Source: an uncultured Lachnospiraceae bacterium (GTDB taxonomy: Bacteria > Bacillota > Clostridia > Lachnospirales > Lachnospiraceae). From it: a stretch of 34,833 nucleotides of DNA. Below the pieces are notes generated by a model. That model saw only the letters and a program-made list of their open reading frames with translations. It did no database searches and was not told the origin of the DNA. The DNA is taken from positions 1 through 34,833 of the forward strand of contig CALWRT010000078.1 in NCBI GenBank assembly GCA_944384015.1. The letters are read 5' to 3'. Both the position numbers and the translations under genes were made by a program. Below, in pieces: positions 8,006 to 16,458 of the stretch (its first letter is position 1; the number at the start of each line of letters is the position of its first letter).

Positions 8006-8305
8006 ATCATCTTTCGTTTATGTTAAATTCAGTATATCTGATCCATTTTCTGATTGCAATGTAGGAAATCTTAATTTTTTCTAAGCCTTATCCCACTTAT
8101 ACGCATATACGCCAGCAAGCCAAGCGATCATAAATTTTATGCTTGTATGAGCGGTTATGACTTTGCGGGGCATGTTCTTACAATTTCGTTAACTTCTCAA
8201 CTTTCCCGCCCAACTCTTGCTCTATGTTATATAATATAGATAGATGCACCGGCGCAAATCTATACAGACCGGCTATTTCCGGCATCTGGGAGAAAGGAAG
8301 ATCCT
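8006..8305. promoter_or_regulatory. Divergent intergenic region between the VanY-type and CapA-like genes
   Basis: This 300-bp gap holds no coding sequence that I can support. On the plus strand a TATAAT lies at 8230-8235, but no good -35 sits 16-18 nt upstream. The CapA-like gene has AAGGAAG before its ATG. An AT-rich stretch at 8030-8085 probably holds the minus-strand promoter, which I could not resolve to clear boxes. Confidence 0.4.
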
Positions 8306-9547
8306 ATGAAACGTTTTCTGAACCATTTGCTGTGGGGCTGTCTGGTTATCATACCGCTGCTCCTTCTATTAGCGCTCATCCTGCTGCGTCCCTGCGCAAG
8401 CTGCTCCCTTGGAACAGAGCGCGTTCTTACAGGGGAAGAAAATACCGGCACTGACAGCGCAGACAGCCTTGCCGATCATACGACGGCTGCCAATCCTTCC
8501 CAAGGATCCTTGGACATGTCAGAAGGAAGCGCAGCGGCCGCTCCTTCTCTGCCCCCTCTGGAGGACAGTGCTTCCCATGAGGGCAGCATTCCTGAGAGTT
8601 CTTCTGTCCGCCTTCTCTTCGCCGGAGACATTCTTTTTACAGAAGTCCCTCTCTCCCGTTACCGCCTTGACGGGGTATCCTCCTTCGCCTCAGAGGATCT
8701 TCTGGAAGAGTTTCAGCAAGCCGATATCTTCATGCTGAACGAGGAATTCCCCTTCAGCACAAGAGGCACTGCCGCCCCCGATAAACAGTATACTTTTCAG
8801 GTGGATCCCGCCTATGTCTCCATTTTCCAGGAACTCTCAGTGGACGTGGTCACCGTGGCCAACAACCATGCCCTGGACTTCGGAACGGAAGCTTTCTTGG
8901 ACACGCTGGATACGCTTGATCAAGCCGGTATTCTTAAGGCGGGCGGCGGACGAAATCTACAGGAAGCCTCTTCCCCTGTTATTGTAGAGACAGATGGTAT
9001 GCGGATCGCCCTGTTCGGCGCCAGCCGGGTCATCCCTGTCTCCTCCTGGAATGCCGGGCAGAATAGTCCCGGAATGCTCACGGCCTACGACTCATCTTTG
9101 CTGGAACAGCAGATCCGCTCCGTTAGGGCTGACTGCGACTATATTGTAGCCTATCTCCACTGGGGAGTTGAGAAGGACGTCTATCCCCAGGATTACCAGC
9201 GGGAGCTTGCCCGCCGTCTGATTGACGCCGGGGCGGACGCGGTCATCGGGGCCCATCCCCATGTGGTTCAGGGATTTGAATTCTATCAGGGAAAGCCGAT
9301 TGTCTACAGCCTGGGCAACTTCCTGTTCAGCAATTCCTCCAACGACACATTTCTGCTGCAGATTGATATTTCCACGGATGCCCCTGCTTCTCTGTCCGTC
9401 CTTCCCTGCGAACGGATTGACGGACAAATGCGGCTTATGGCGGATCCCCAGTCCTATTACGAATACTTATCTTCTATCTCCTACGGCGTATCTGTCGTTC
9501 CGAATACAGAAGGGGCCGGGGCTCTAACCAATTCCGGCGTAGAATGA
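8306..9547 (+). CDS. CapA-family (PGA_cap) metallophosphatase-like protein, membrane-anchored
   Basis: 413 residues. Residues 5-28 form a membrane anchor or signal. A low-complexity linker rich in Ser, Ala and Glu (40-100) leads to the CapA domain: FAGDIL (105-110), NEEFPF (145-150), ANNHALDFG (185-193), HWGVE (285-289), GAHPHVVQG (315-323), YSLGNF (334-339). These aspartate, asparagine and histidine motifs match the calcineurin-like phosphoesterase fold of the CapA/PgsA group, named from Bacillus poly-gamma-glutamate synthesis. No capB or capC lies nearby, so a polyglutamate role is not supported here; an extracellular envelope-related hydrolase is the safer reading. One of two plus-strand genes in the window. 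Confidence 0.88.
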   Translation: MKRFLNHLLWGCLVIIPLLLLLALILLRPCASCSLGTERVLTGEENTGTDSADSLADHTTAANPSQGSLDMSEGSAAAAPSLPPLEDSASHEGSIPESSSVRLLFAGDILFTEVPLSRYRLDGVSSFASEDLLEEFQQADIFMLNEEFPFSTRGTAAPDKQYTFQVDPAYVSIFQELSVDVVTVANNHALDFGTEAFLDTLDTLDQAGILKAGGGRNLQEASSPVIVETDGMRIALFGASRVIPVSSWNAGQNSPGMLTAYDSSLLEQQIRSVRADCDYIVAYLHWGVEKDVYPQDYQRELARRLIDAGADAVIGAHPHVVQGFEFYQGKPIVYSLGNFLFSNSSNDTFLLQIDISTDAPASLSVLPCERIDGQMRLMADPQSYYEYLSSISYGVSVVPNTEGAGALTNSGVE

Positions 9548-9575
9548 CTGTACTTCCTTGCCGCCGCAATGGTAT

Positions 9576-10244
9576 TTAACGCTTTGACACAATCTCCCCC
9601 GGCTTCTTCAGAATACTGTTCGCCGGCACATACCCTCTCACGCAGGATACTGGATAAATATTGGAATCGTGCCCGATCACGGTACCGGGGTTCAGGACAC
9701 TGTTGCACCCCACCTCCACACGGTCTCCCAGCATGGCTCCTACCTTCTTCATCCCTGTGGGGATCTCCTCCTGTCCTGCTTTGATGCACACGAGCGTTTT
9801 ATCCGATTTCACATTGGATGTGATAGAGCCTGCCCCCATATGGGCCCGGTATCCCAAGATGGAGTCTCCCACATAATTGTAGTGGGGCACCTGTACCCGG
9901 TTAAACAGCACCACATTTTTCAGCTCCGTAGAATTTCCCACGACGGCCTGCTTCCCAATGACCGCTTTGCCGCGGATGAAGGCGCAGTGACGCACCTGCG
10001 CCTCCTTATCAATAATACACGGGCCGGTAATGGATGCTGTTGGGGCAATCTGGGCTGACTTTGCCGCCCACACGTCCGGGGCGATTTCCTCATACTCATC
10101 GGCCGGCAGCTTGGGCCCCAGCTCTCGTATAAAATCCTCGATACCGGCCAGGACTTCCCACGGATAAGTCTTTCCCTCGAACAATTGTGCCGCAATGGTC
10201 TCCGACAGCGTATAATTTTCCTGAATAGTTAATTCCTTCTTCAT
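9576..10244 (-). CDS. Left-handed beta-helix (hexapeptide repeat) protein, often labelled UDP-N-acetylglucosamine pyrophosphorylase-like
   Basis: 222 residues. After an N-terminal helical part (1-60) come hexapeptide-type turns: IAPTASITGPCIIDKEAQVRHCAFIRGKAVIGKQAVVGNSTELKNVVLF, then MGAGSITSN and VGAMLGDRVEVGCNSVLNPGTVIGHDSNIYP. This matches the GlmU-like C-terminal acyltransferase fold, but the Rossmann-type uridylyltransferase domain is absent, so it cannot itself be a pyrophosphorylase. It more likely acts as, or descends from, a sugar-nucleotide acyltransferase. GGGAAGGAG lies 9 nt before the ATG. It follows topB by 68 bp on the same strand and may share its transcript. The 3' end faces the CapA-like gene, with 28 bp between stops and no terminator visible. 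Confidence 0.8.
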   Translation of the reverse strand: MKKELTIQENYTLSETIAAQLFEGKTYPWEVLAGIEDFIRELGPKLPADEYEEIAPDVWAAKSAQIAPTASITGPCIIDKEAQVRHCAFIRGKAVIGKQAVVGNSTELKNVVLFNRVQVPHYNYVGDSILGYRAHMGAGSITSNVKSDKTLVCIKAGQEEIPTGMKKVGAMLGDRVEVGCNSVLNPGTVIGHDSNIYPVSCVRGYVPANSILKKPGEIVSKR

Positions 10245-10275
10245 AACCTCTATCTCCTTCCCGCGATACGGTTTT

Positions 10276-10296
10276 CACAGCACGGTCTCTGCTGTG
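10276..10296 (-). other. Small hairpin between topB and the beta-helix gene
   Basis: Perfect 7-bp arms CACAGCA (10276-10282) and TGCTGTG (10290-10296). On the minus strand it is followed by AAAACC, not T residues, so it is not a proper terminator. It may be a processing or stabilising stem, or chance. Confidence 0.3.
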
Positions 10297-10312
10297 TACA
10301 AATTCTTCATCT

Positions 10313-12376
10313 TCACACCTGCTGCGCAGTTTGCTTCCTATCCTCATCGTCCTTCTTCCCCTTCTTGGGGGCGGATTGGTAACAGACAGCCACCGCGTCA
10401 TAACAGCTCTTCAGCTGATACTGATTGTTCAGCTTCAGGACGCCTTCTGTCCTGCTTATGATAAACTGATCCAGTTTCTTCATATATTCTTCTTCTGTAA
10501 TCTGGCCCTCAGCCACATAAGTGAGCCCTTTCTCCCAGCTCGCCGTCAGATCCGGGTTTAGAAGCGAGCGGATCGACGCATTTACCACATCAAACACCAT
10601 TTCTCCCAGCTGAGTCGGGGTGAGTATCTGCGTCTTCTTGTTCAGCGCCAGATATTTGATATTGACCAGCTTTTTCAGAATCTCTGCCCTTGTGGCGCTT
10701 GTTCCGATCCCGCTTCCTTTGATCTGGGCCCTCAGCTCCTCGTCTTCGATGAGCTGCCCGGCGTTCTCCATAGCCAATATCATCGATCCGGAATTATACC
10801 TCTTGGGGGGTGACGTCTCTCCTTCCCGGATCTGCAGCTCTTCCACATGAAGGCGGCTGCCCTTGCGAAGTCCAGCAAGCAATTTCTGTAACCCGTCATT
10901 GCTGCCGATGTCCACATCCTCCCCGTCCTCCTTGGAATTTTTGCCCTGGCGTCCTGTCCCTGCCACCTTCAGATATCCTTCTGACAAGAGAATCCGGTAA
11001 CTGCTCATGAAGGCTTCCCCTCCGATATCTGCCGTCATGGAAATCTTCTGATAGACTGCCGCCGGGTAGAAGATGCTTAAAAACCGTCTGACTACCGCTG
11101 TGTACACCCTTCTCGCCCTGTCGCTTAAAGAAGCGTACGCCCCCATACCCTGGCCTGTGGGGATGATCGCGTAGTGATCCGTAATCTGCTTATCATTGGT
11201 ATATCTCGTTCTGGCTATCCCCTTGTAGCTTCCGCTCTCCAAGATCTCGCCGGCAAATGCTCCAAGCCCATCCAATCTGCGAAGCCCCGACAGGTTCTTG
11301 GATATTTCCTTCGCCACAGCTGTAGACAGCACTCTGGCATCTGTCCTCGGATAGGTGACTAGCTTCTTCTCATACAGCTCCTGGACAATCTTCAGCGTTT
11401 CATCCGGACTAATTTTCATCATCCGGGAACACTCATTCTGCAGTTCCGCCAGGTTGTACAGCAGGGGCGGGTTCTTCTTCTCCTGCCTCCTTGATATCTC
11501 CCTAACTGAGGCATCCTTGCCCGCAAGGGATTCTATCAGCTTCCCGGCATCCTCCCTGCGCTGAAATCCATTCTCCTTGTACAGCAGAGGGGAGCCATAA
11601 TAGCGGGATCCTTCCACTGCCCTGAACTCTGCCTCCAGCTTCTGAGCCGCTTCCTCCCCATCTGTCCGCGCGGACAGCACGCTGATCACACGGTAAAAGG
11701 GAGTTTTGACAAAATTCCTGATCTCCCGCTCTCTTCTGACTACCATGCCGAGCACACAGGTCATCACCCGCCCGACGGAGAGCACGGTATAGTTCGTATG
11801 TAGATAACTGGATATGGTATTTCCATATTTCAGTGTCAGCAGGCGGGAAAAATTAATTCCCATCAGATAGTCCTCTTTTGCCCGCAGATAGGCAGATGCC
11901 GCCAGGTTATCATACTCCGACAGGTCCTTGGCCTCCCGGATTCCCCGCAGAATCTCCTCCTCCGTCTGCGAGTCGATCCATACCCTGCGCCTCTCCTTGC
12001 CCTTCACCCCGGCCATCTGTTCCACGAGACGATAGATATATTCTCCCTCTCTTCCCGAGTCGGTACATACATAGATCACTCCGATGTCCGGCCGGTTCAG
12101 GAGCCCCTTCACTACTGCGAACTGCCTGCTCGCAGACGGTATCACTTCATACTTGAAGGTATCCGGCAGGAACGGCAGGGTGGATAGGCTCCATTTCTTA
12201 TATTTGATATCATATGCTTCCGGATAGCTCATAGTCACCAAATGTCCGACACACCAGGTAATCACGCAGTCCTCTGACTCCAGATAGCCGTCTCCCCTCT
12301 TGCCCGACATCTTCAGCGCCCTGGCAAATTCCTGGGCGACGCTAGGTTTTTCCGCAATGTACAATGCTTTCGTCAT
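10313..12376 (-). CDS. topB: DNA topoisomerase III (type IA)
   Basis: 687 residues with the full type IA layout. The Toprim domain has EKPSVAQ (9-15) and TDSGREGE (105-112), the Firmicutes TopB variant of the acidic motif. SVGRV (200-204) follows, and the catalytic tyrosine is Y342 in VTYPRTD. The gate domain and cap (IIPTGQ, ATRAEILKKLV, LTPTQLGEMVFDVV) are complete. There are no C-terminal zinc fingers, as usual for TopB, and the end is basic (APKKGKKDDEDRK). It relaxes and decatenates single-stranded DNA crossings during replication and recombination. Its ATG overlaps the stop of an upstream ABC permease by 1 nt (TAATG) and lacks a strong ribosome binding site, so translation is coupled to a transporter gene, an unexpected partner. 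Not obviously a plasmid or conjugative-element copy: no mobilisation genes are near. Confidence 0.93.
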   Translation of the reverse strand: MTKALYIAEKPSVAQEFARALKMSGKRGDGYLESEDCVITWCVGHLVTMSYPEAYDIKYKKWSLSTLPFLPDTFKYEVIPSASRQFAVVKGLLNRPDIGVIYVCTDSGREGEYIYRLVEQMAGVKGKERRRVWIDSQTEEEILRGIREAKDLSEYDNLAASAYLRAKEDYLMGINFSRLLTLKYGNTISSYLHTNYTVLSVGRVMTCVLGMVVRREREIRNFVKTPFYRVISVLSARTDGEEAAQKLEAEFRAVEGSRYYGSPLLYKENGFQRREDAGKLIESLAGKDASVREISRRQEKKNPPLLYNLAELQNECSRMMKISPDETLKIVQELYEKKLVTYPRTDARVLSTAVAKEISKNLSGLRRLDGLGAFAGEILESGSYKGIARTRYTNDKQITDHYAIIPTGQGMGAYASLSDRARRVYTAVVRRFLSIFYPAAVYQKISMTADIGGEAFMSSYRILLSEGYLKVAGTGRQGKNSKEDGEDVDIGSNDGLQKLLAGLRKGSRLHVEELQIREGETSPPKRYNSGSMILAMENAGQLIEDEELRAQIKGSGIGTSATRAEILKKLVNIKYLALNKKTQILTPTQLGEMVFDVVNASIRSLLNPDLTASWEKGLTYVAEGQITEEEYMKKLDQFIISRTEGVLKLNNQYQLKSCYDAVAVCYQSAPKKGKKDDEDRKQTAQQV

Positions 12377-13179
12377 TAAATACTCAAGTCTCTCTTTCTG
12401 AATAAGATCATTCCGGCTGCATATGCCGCGAATCCCGCGGCTGCCAGAATTCCCATGCCCGCGTATCCATACATTTCCCCGCGGATAATCGCCTGGGAAT
12501 CAAACAGGGAAAATGGGGTGATATACTGAAAAAATTCCAAACTGCCTCCCATATTGCCCAGCATATGGAACAGGTAGAACAGGAGGGCCAGCCCTCCCCC
12601 ATACGCCAGCGCCCGCTTCCCTTCACCACATGCGCAGGAGAACAAGAAGGACAGCCCGCTCAAGAACAGGTGGAGGCAGAAAGCTCCCAGGCACAGGCCC
12701 GCAAATCGGGGAATATCCAGCTTGCCGGGGAAGAGACAGGCCGCCGCCGCGATCCCCAGAATTCCCACATACAGAAAGAGGGCTGCGATACTTCCCGCCA
12801 GAAATACGCCCTGGGTACGGATAATCCTTCCCCTCGTATTGGGTGTGCCTACCAGATATACCATGGATCCCCTCTCCACCATAGACACCACAAGCCTCTC
12901 GGCCGTCCATACTTCATAGAGCATGGGCAGAACAAGCAATAGGAAGCCGAACAAGTAAGAAGACAGGAAGCCTGTCAAGGATGTGTCCTCCATAGTGAAG
13001 CCGAAAGCCGCCAGCATCTCTGCCGGCAGCGAATCTAGGAGGGCCTCCATCGTCTCTGTAATATCTGGGTCGTACATGCCGGTAATCAGCACCACATAGA
13101 CCGTCAAAATCGCTGTAAATCCTATCCATAGCTTCCATCCCGCCCGGATGTCCTGCAGCAGCAGCGGATAACTGATCAT
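12376..13179 (-). CDS. ABC-2 type transporter permease coupled to topB
   Basis: 267 residues, about six membrane spans (roughly 16-34, 70-88, 120-145, 155-180, 190-210, 240-260), with the charged loop YEVWTAERLVVSMVERGSMVYLVGTP after the second span typical of ABC-2 permeases. The ATG lies behind GGAGGGACGGGAC and overlaps the ATPase stop by 4 nt; the stop overlaps the topB start by 1 nt. It is the membrane part of a simple two-gene exporter. Similar ATPase/permease pairs are annotated as bacitracin-, daunorubicin- or polyether-type efflux, but nothing here identifies the substrate. Confidence 0.82.
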   Translation of the reverse strand: MISYPLLLQDIRAGWKLWIGFTAILTVYVVLITGMYDPDITETMEALLDSLPAEMLAAFGFTMEDTSLTGFLSSYLFGFLLLVLPMLYEVWTAERLVVSMVERGSMVYLVGTPNTRGRIIRTQGVFLAGSIAALFLYVGILGIAAAACLFPGKLDIPRFAGLCLGAFCLHLFLSGLSFLFSCACGEGKRALAYGGGLALLFYLFHMLGNMGGSLEFFQYITPFSLFDSQAIIRGEMYGYAGMGILAAAGFAAYAAGMILFRKRDLSI

Positions 13180-14066
13180 TGTCCCGTCCCTCCATAATAA
13201 TGCATAAACAATTCTTCTAGGCTCTCCGTCTTCACGTCAATGGCTGAAGCCCCGGCCTGGCCGGCTGCCTGCAGAAATTCTGACACGGAGCCTTGGACAC
13301 GCGCTGACAGGTGCAGGGCATCTATCCGCGTACAGGCATATACCCCCTTCTGAAAGGCATTGGCCGCAGCCGGATGCTCGAAAGTGAGAAGATATGTTTT
13401 CTGGTAGCTGGAGCGAAGCTTCGCCGCGTCTTCCACAGCTGCAAGTCTTCCCTCCCGCAGTATGCCGATCCGGTCTGCCGTCTTCTCAATCTCATCCAGC
13501 ATATGAGAAGACAGGAAGATGGTCTTGCCCATATCCTTCTCCTCCAGAAGCAGTTCCACAAACCGGCCCTGCATCAGCGGATCCAGGCCGCTTGTAGGCT
13601 CATCCAGAATAAGAACGTCCGGGTTGTGCATAAAAGCGCAGACAAGTCCCACCTTCTGTTTTGTCCCCTTGGACATCCTGCGGATTTTCTGGGAGACGTC
13701 CAGTTCAAACCGCTCTGCCAGCCCCTCTGCCCTGCGCATACTCTTCTGCCCCCGCATCTGGGCGGCAAATTTCAGGAAATCCCAGGCTGTCATATATTCC
13801 AACAATGTCAGCTCTCCCGGGAGATAACCTAGCTTTTTCTGGATCAGGCTGGCCTCATCCCAGCAGTTCTTGCCATTGATGAAGCATTCTCCCATATCCG
13901 CCCGCACAAAGCCCATCAGATGCCGGATCATTGTCGTCTTGCCGGCCCCGTTCGGCCCTAGGAAACCGAATACTTCCCCTTCCTCCACATAGAAACTAAC
14001 GTCGAAGATGCCCCTCTGACACCCATAATCTTTTGTAATATGGAAAACATCAATCATTCCCATCAT
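13176..14066 (-). CDS. ABC transporter ATP-binding protein (DrrA/CcmA type)
   Basis: 296 residues: Walker A GPNGAGKTT (37-45), signature MSKGT (131-135), Walker B VLILDE (151-156), switch histidine H188 (SSHMLDEIE). The C-terminal 70 residues end ESLEELFMHYYGG, the DUF4162-like tail of DrrA-type ATPases. The start is one of ATG 14066 or the next codon, 7 nt after GCGAGG. It is first in a coupled ATPase/permease/topB run. No regulator is adjacent, unlike three of the other ABC systems here. Confidence 0.9.
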   Translation of the reverse strand: MMGMIDVFHITKDYGCQRGIFDVSFYVEEGEVFGFLGPNGAGKTTMIRHLMGFVRADMGECFINGKNCWDEASLIQKKLGYLPGELTLLEYMTAWDFLKFAAQMRGQKSMRRAEGLAERFELDVSQKIRRMSKGTKQKVGLVCAFMHNPDVLILDEPTSGLDPLMQGRFVELLLEEKDMGKTIFLSSHMLDEIEKTADRIGILREGRLAAVEDAAKLRSSYQKTYLLTFEHPAAANAFQKGVYACTRIDALHLSARVQGSVSEFLQAAGQAGASAIDVKTESLEELFMHYYGGTGQ

Positions 14067-14085
14067 TCAACATCCTCGCTTAATT

Positions 14086-14105
14086 CCCCGCTGCAGGCGG
14101 CGGGG
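14086..14105 (-). other. GC-rich hairpin between galM and the ATPase gene
   Basis: Perfect CCCCGC/GCGGGG arms (14086-14091, 14100-14105) with an 8-nt loop. It lies 28 bp past the galM stop and about 10 nt before the Shine-Dalgarno of the ATPase gene. With no T tract, it could slow read-through or mask initiation. Confidence 0.35.
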
Positions 14106-14132
14106 CTTCTGACTGCCTTGCCTGTCAAGTTC

Positions 14133-15182
14133 CTATTTTCTGAAGAATCTGTAAATCGTCGATGTCCGGTATGTCTCTCCCGCCTTCACCACCGTATTGG
14201 GAAAATGACTGTGATGGTTTCCGTCCGGATAGTACTGTGTCTCAAAGCATACCCCGCATCTTGGCTGATAGACAGCACCCTCCTTGCCTTTCTCCGCACC
14301 CATCCCGTTGGCCGTGTACATCTGCAGACCTGGAAGATCCGTCTCCACCTCCAGACAGATTCCGCTCTCGGGCGCATAAGCCCCCGCAACCGGCCGCATG
14401 CTGCCAGGATGGTTCAGCGCCCAATTATGATCGTATCCGCCAGCCAGGACAATGGGCGGATAATCTTTATCCACACCCTCTCCAATCCTTCTCTCCCTGC
14501 GGAAGTCCATCGGCGTCCCGTCCACTGGAATCAGCCTTCCTGTGGGAATCTGCTCCTCATCCGTCTCTGTAAAAGCGTCTGCGTCAATCCATACCCGATG
14601 GTCCAGCACGCTCCCGCTCTCCTGTCCCTCCAGATTAAAGTAGGAATGGTTGGTCATGTTGAAAATGGTATCCGCGTCCGCCTTCCCCTGATAATCAATC
14701 TGTATCTCATTGCCGGCCGTCAAAGTATAAGTCACGGCAATCTTGGCGTTTCCTGGAAATCCCTGATCCATATGCGGGCTGTCCAGCAGAAAAATCACCT
14801 TAGAATCCCCATCTACCTCATCTGTCCACGCATCCCACACCCTGTGCTGATAGCCGTTCTTCCCGCTGTGAAGATTATTCTCTCCCTCATTTTTCTCCAA
14901 CTGATAGGCAATCCCTCCAATATCCACCTGACCGCCCTTGATTCGATTAGCGTTTCTGCCGATAACAGCCCCTATGCATGGGGAATTATCCTCATAGCCC
15001 GCCAATGTGTCATAGCCCAGCACAAGATCCCGGAATCTGCCTCTCTTATCCCGGAACCAGACGCTCACCAGGCAGGCGCCGTAATCCGTCACCGTACATT
15101 CCATAAAATCATTATAGAGCTTGTATAAATATGCCGTCTTGCCGTCTTTTGTCTTTCCAAATAACGATATCTCAATCCCCAT
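14133..15182 (-). CDS. galM: Aldose 1-epimerase (galactose mutarotase)
   Basis: Start chosen at ATG 15182, which has GGAGGGCCTGAG directly upstream; an in-frame extension to 15233 adds 17 residues with no ribosome site. The 349-residue product shows NNLHSGKNG (H105), NHSYFNLEG with the catalytic acid H179, D251 in DHNW, and the catalytic base E314 in CFETQYYPD, plus GAVIGRNANRI. It interconverts alpha and beta anomers of glucose or galactose in the cytoplasm. It stands alone, without other Leloir genes, so it may serve general hexose uptake. It probably has its own promoter and a leader with two stems. Confidence 0.93.
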   Translation of the reverse strand: MGIEISLFGKTKDGKTAYLYKLYNDFMECTVTDYGACLVSVWFRDKRGRFRDLVLGYDTLAGYEDNSPCIGAVIGRNANRIKGGQVDIGGIAYQLEKNEGENNLHSGKNGYQHRVWDAWTDEVDGDSKVIFLLDSPHMDQGFPGNAKIAVTYTLTAGNEIQIDYQGKADADTIFNMTNHSYFNLEGQESGSVLDHRVWIDADAFTETDEEQIPTGRLIPVDGTPMDFRRERRIGEGVDKDYPPIVLAGGYDHNWALNHPGSMRPVAGAYAPESGICLEVETDLPGLQMYTANGMGAEKGKEGAVYQPRCGVCFETQYYPDGNHHSHFPNTVVKAGETYRTSTIYRFFRK

Positions 15183-15281
15183 CTCAGGCCCTCCCGCGCG
15201 TATCGCGCATAAATATTCCGCTTCAGCGTCCATCAGGGAAACGCGGATATCAGCGTTTCCTTAGTAAACGTCCTCATTATA
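15183..15281 (-). promoter_or_regulatory. Probable galM promoter and stem-rich leader
   Basis: A TATAAT lies at 15281-15276 with only a weak -35 (TTTCCA, 17 nt away, inside the preceding terminator). The leader holds a perfect GGAAACGC/GCGTTTCC stem (15237-15244, 15253-15260) and a GCGCG-ATA-CGCGC stem just ahead of the Shine-Dalgarno GGAGGG. The stems are seen directly; a regulatory role is inferred. Confidence 0.4.
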
Positions 15282-15288
15282 ACACAAG

Positions 15289-15328
15289 AAAAAGAAGGTG
15301 GAAAGCGTTGTTTTCCATCCTTCTTTTC
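15289..15328 (-). terminator. Rho-independent terminator of the Gld-like ABC operon
   Basis: A long stem of about 15 bp (AAAAGAAGG-TGGAAA at 15290-15304 with TTTTCCA-TCCTTCTTTT at 15311-15327, one bulge) gives a T-rich minus-strand end. It lies 60 bp past the DUF4340 stop at 15388. Confidence 0.75.
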
Positions 15329-15387
15329 CTTCAAAAAACGCCGGCAGCTTTCAGGCTATGCTGTTGCTGTCCAGTATGATCTGCAAG

Positions 15388-16458
15388 TTATCCGGCCAGA
15401 AAGTCTTCCGCCCTGGCAGACAGCACTTCCTCCAAAGAGGATGCCCCTATCGTGTGCACTTGATTGGAACCCTCCTCCCGGATATAGTATTCTCCGTTCT
15501 CATCCATATTGCCAATATAGAACACAATATCGCCGGACTGTGTATCATCGGATCCGCTGATCGTCCATATGCGGATCGTATAAGCCGGCTCCTCCAGCCC
15601 ATAGGCTGCGAGGTCTGTCGCGTAATATTCCACGCAGGAACTATAATACATGCTTCCGAAATGATCCAGCAGAGAGGTCACTCCGTCTGAATCTGCTGTC
15701 TGTACCGCATCATCCTGGACAATTTCCCAGGCTGATGTCTCTTCCTCGGAACTTTCAGAGGATTCCTCCGCATCCGCCGCCGCAATCTCCAGTACGTATG
15801 GCTGCGTCTGAACATTTTCCGTACTCTCCGCATTCTCCATATTTTCCGCATTTTCTTCTTCCGCCGCTGTCTCGATCCGGATTCTGGCTATCTCATCCGC
15901 GGAAATTGACGGGAAGGTCTCCGCATCTACCAGGTCGTACAATTCTAATTCAAAGTCCAGGGGGATCGTGCTGCTTATTGTATAGACAACGTCGGTGTCC
16001 TCATCCAGATAGATATAATAATCTCCGGTAGATCCATTCATATTTCCAATGGTGATCGTATACTTCGTTCCCTGAGCATCTGTAACGGTTATAACATTGG
16101 ACGGCTCATCCAATCCATAATCTGACAGATCCTCCACATTTTCCAGCCTGCGTGAATAGTCCACATCCTCCAAATCCATCAGCAGACTGGAGACCGTGTC
16201 ATTATCTACCGGAAAGTTCTCATCTGCCGGATAGATCCAATCCCCATCGCCATTTCGTTCAAAGGCATATTCTGTCCCTTCATGCAGGAAGGAAAAGCCC
16301 TGTATGGTATCGGCACTCAGACTAAGCAGCTGCACCTCCATAGCCTCCTGTTCTTCCTGCGCCTCCTCATTTCTGTCATTAACTGTCCGGATAATCAGAT
16401 AGCAGACGGCAAGAATGACGAACAGGACGACGGCTATCATCAGATTCCTTTTCTTCAT
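15388..16458 (-). CDS. DUF4340 domain protein of a Gld-like ABC system
   Basis: 356 residues anchored by one N-terminal membrane span (about 7-25), the rest outside the membrane. Two repeats of the DUF4340 type are visible: residues about 75-150 (WIYPADENFPVDNDTVSSLLMDLEDVDYSRRLENVEDLSDYGLDEPSNVITV) and about 235-340 (DSDGVTSLLDHFGSMYYSSCVEYYATDLAAYGLEEPAYTIRI). A Glu/Asn/Ser-rich low-complexity stretch (195-245) lies between. It overlaps the GldG-like gene by 4 nt and is last in the operon. DUF4340 proteins routinely close such cassettes; their function is unknown, perhaps an extracytoplasmic partner of the GldG subunit. Confidence 0.88.
   Translation of the reverse strand: MKKRNLMIAVVLFVILAVCYLIIRTVNDRNEEAQEEQEAMEVQLLSLSADTIQGFSFLHEGTEYAFERNGDGDWIYPADENFPVDNDTVSSLLMDLEDVDYSRRLENVEDLSDYGLDEPSNVITVTDAQGTKYTITIGNMNGSTGDYYIYLDEDTDVVYTISSTIPLDFELELYDLVDAETFPSISADEIARIRIETAAEEENAENMENAESTENVQTQPYVLEIAAADAEESSESSEEETSAWEIVQDDAVQTADSDGVTSLLDHFGSMYYSSCVEYYATDLAAYGLEEPAYTIRIWTISGSDDTQSGDIVFYIGNMDENGEYYIREEGSNQVHTIGASSLEEVLSARAEDFLAG

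Noticed and set aside
8306-9547. A poly-gamma-glutamate capsule locus
   Set aside because: Only a CapA-like gene is present; no capB/pgsB or capC/pgsC is in the window.
14040-15128. A 362-codon plus-strand frame opposite galM
   Set aside because: galM on the other strand has all catalytic residues; the antisense product has no recognisable pattern.
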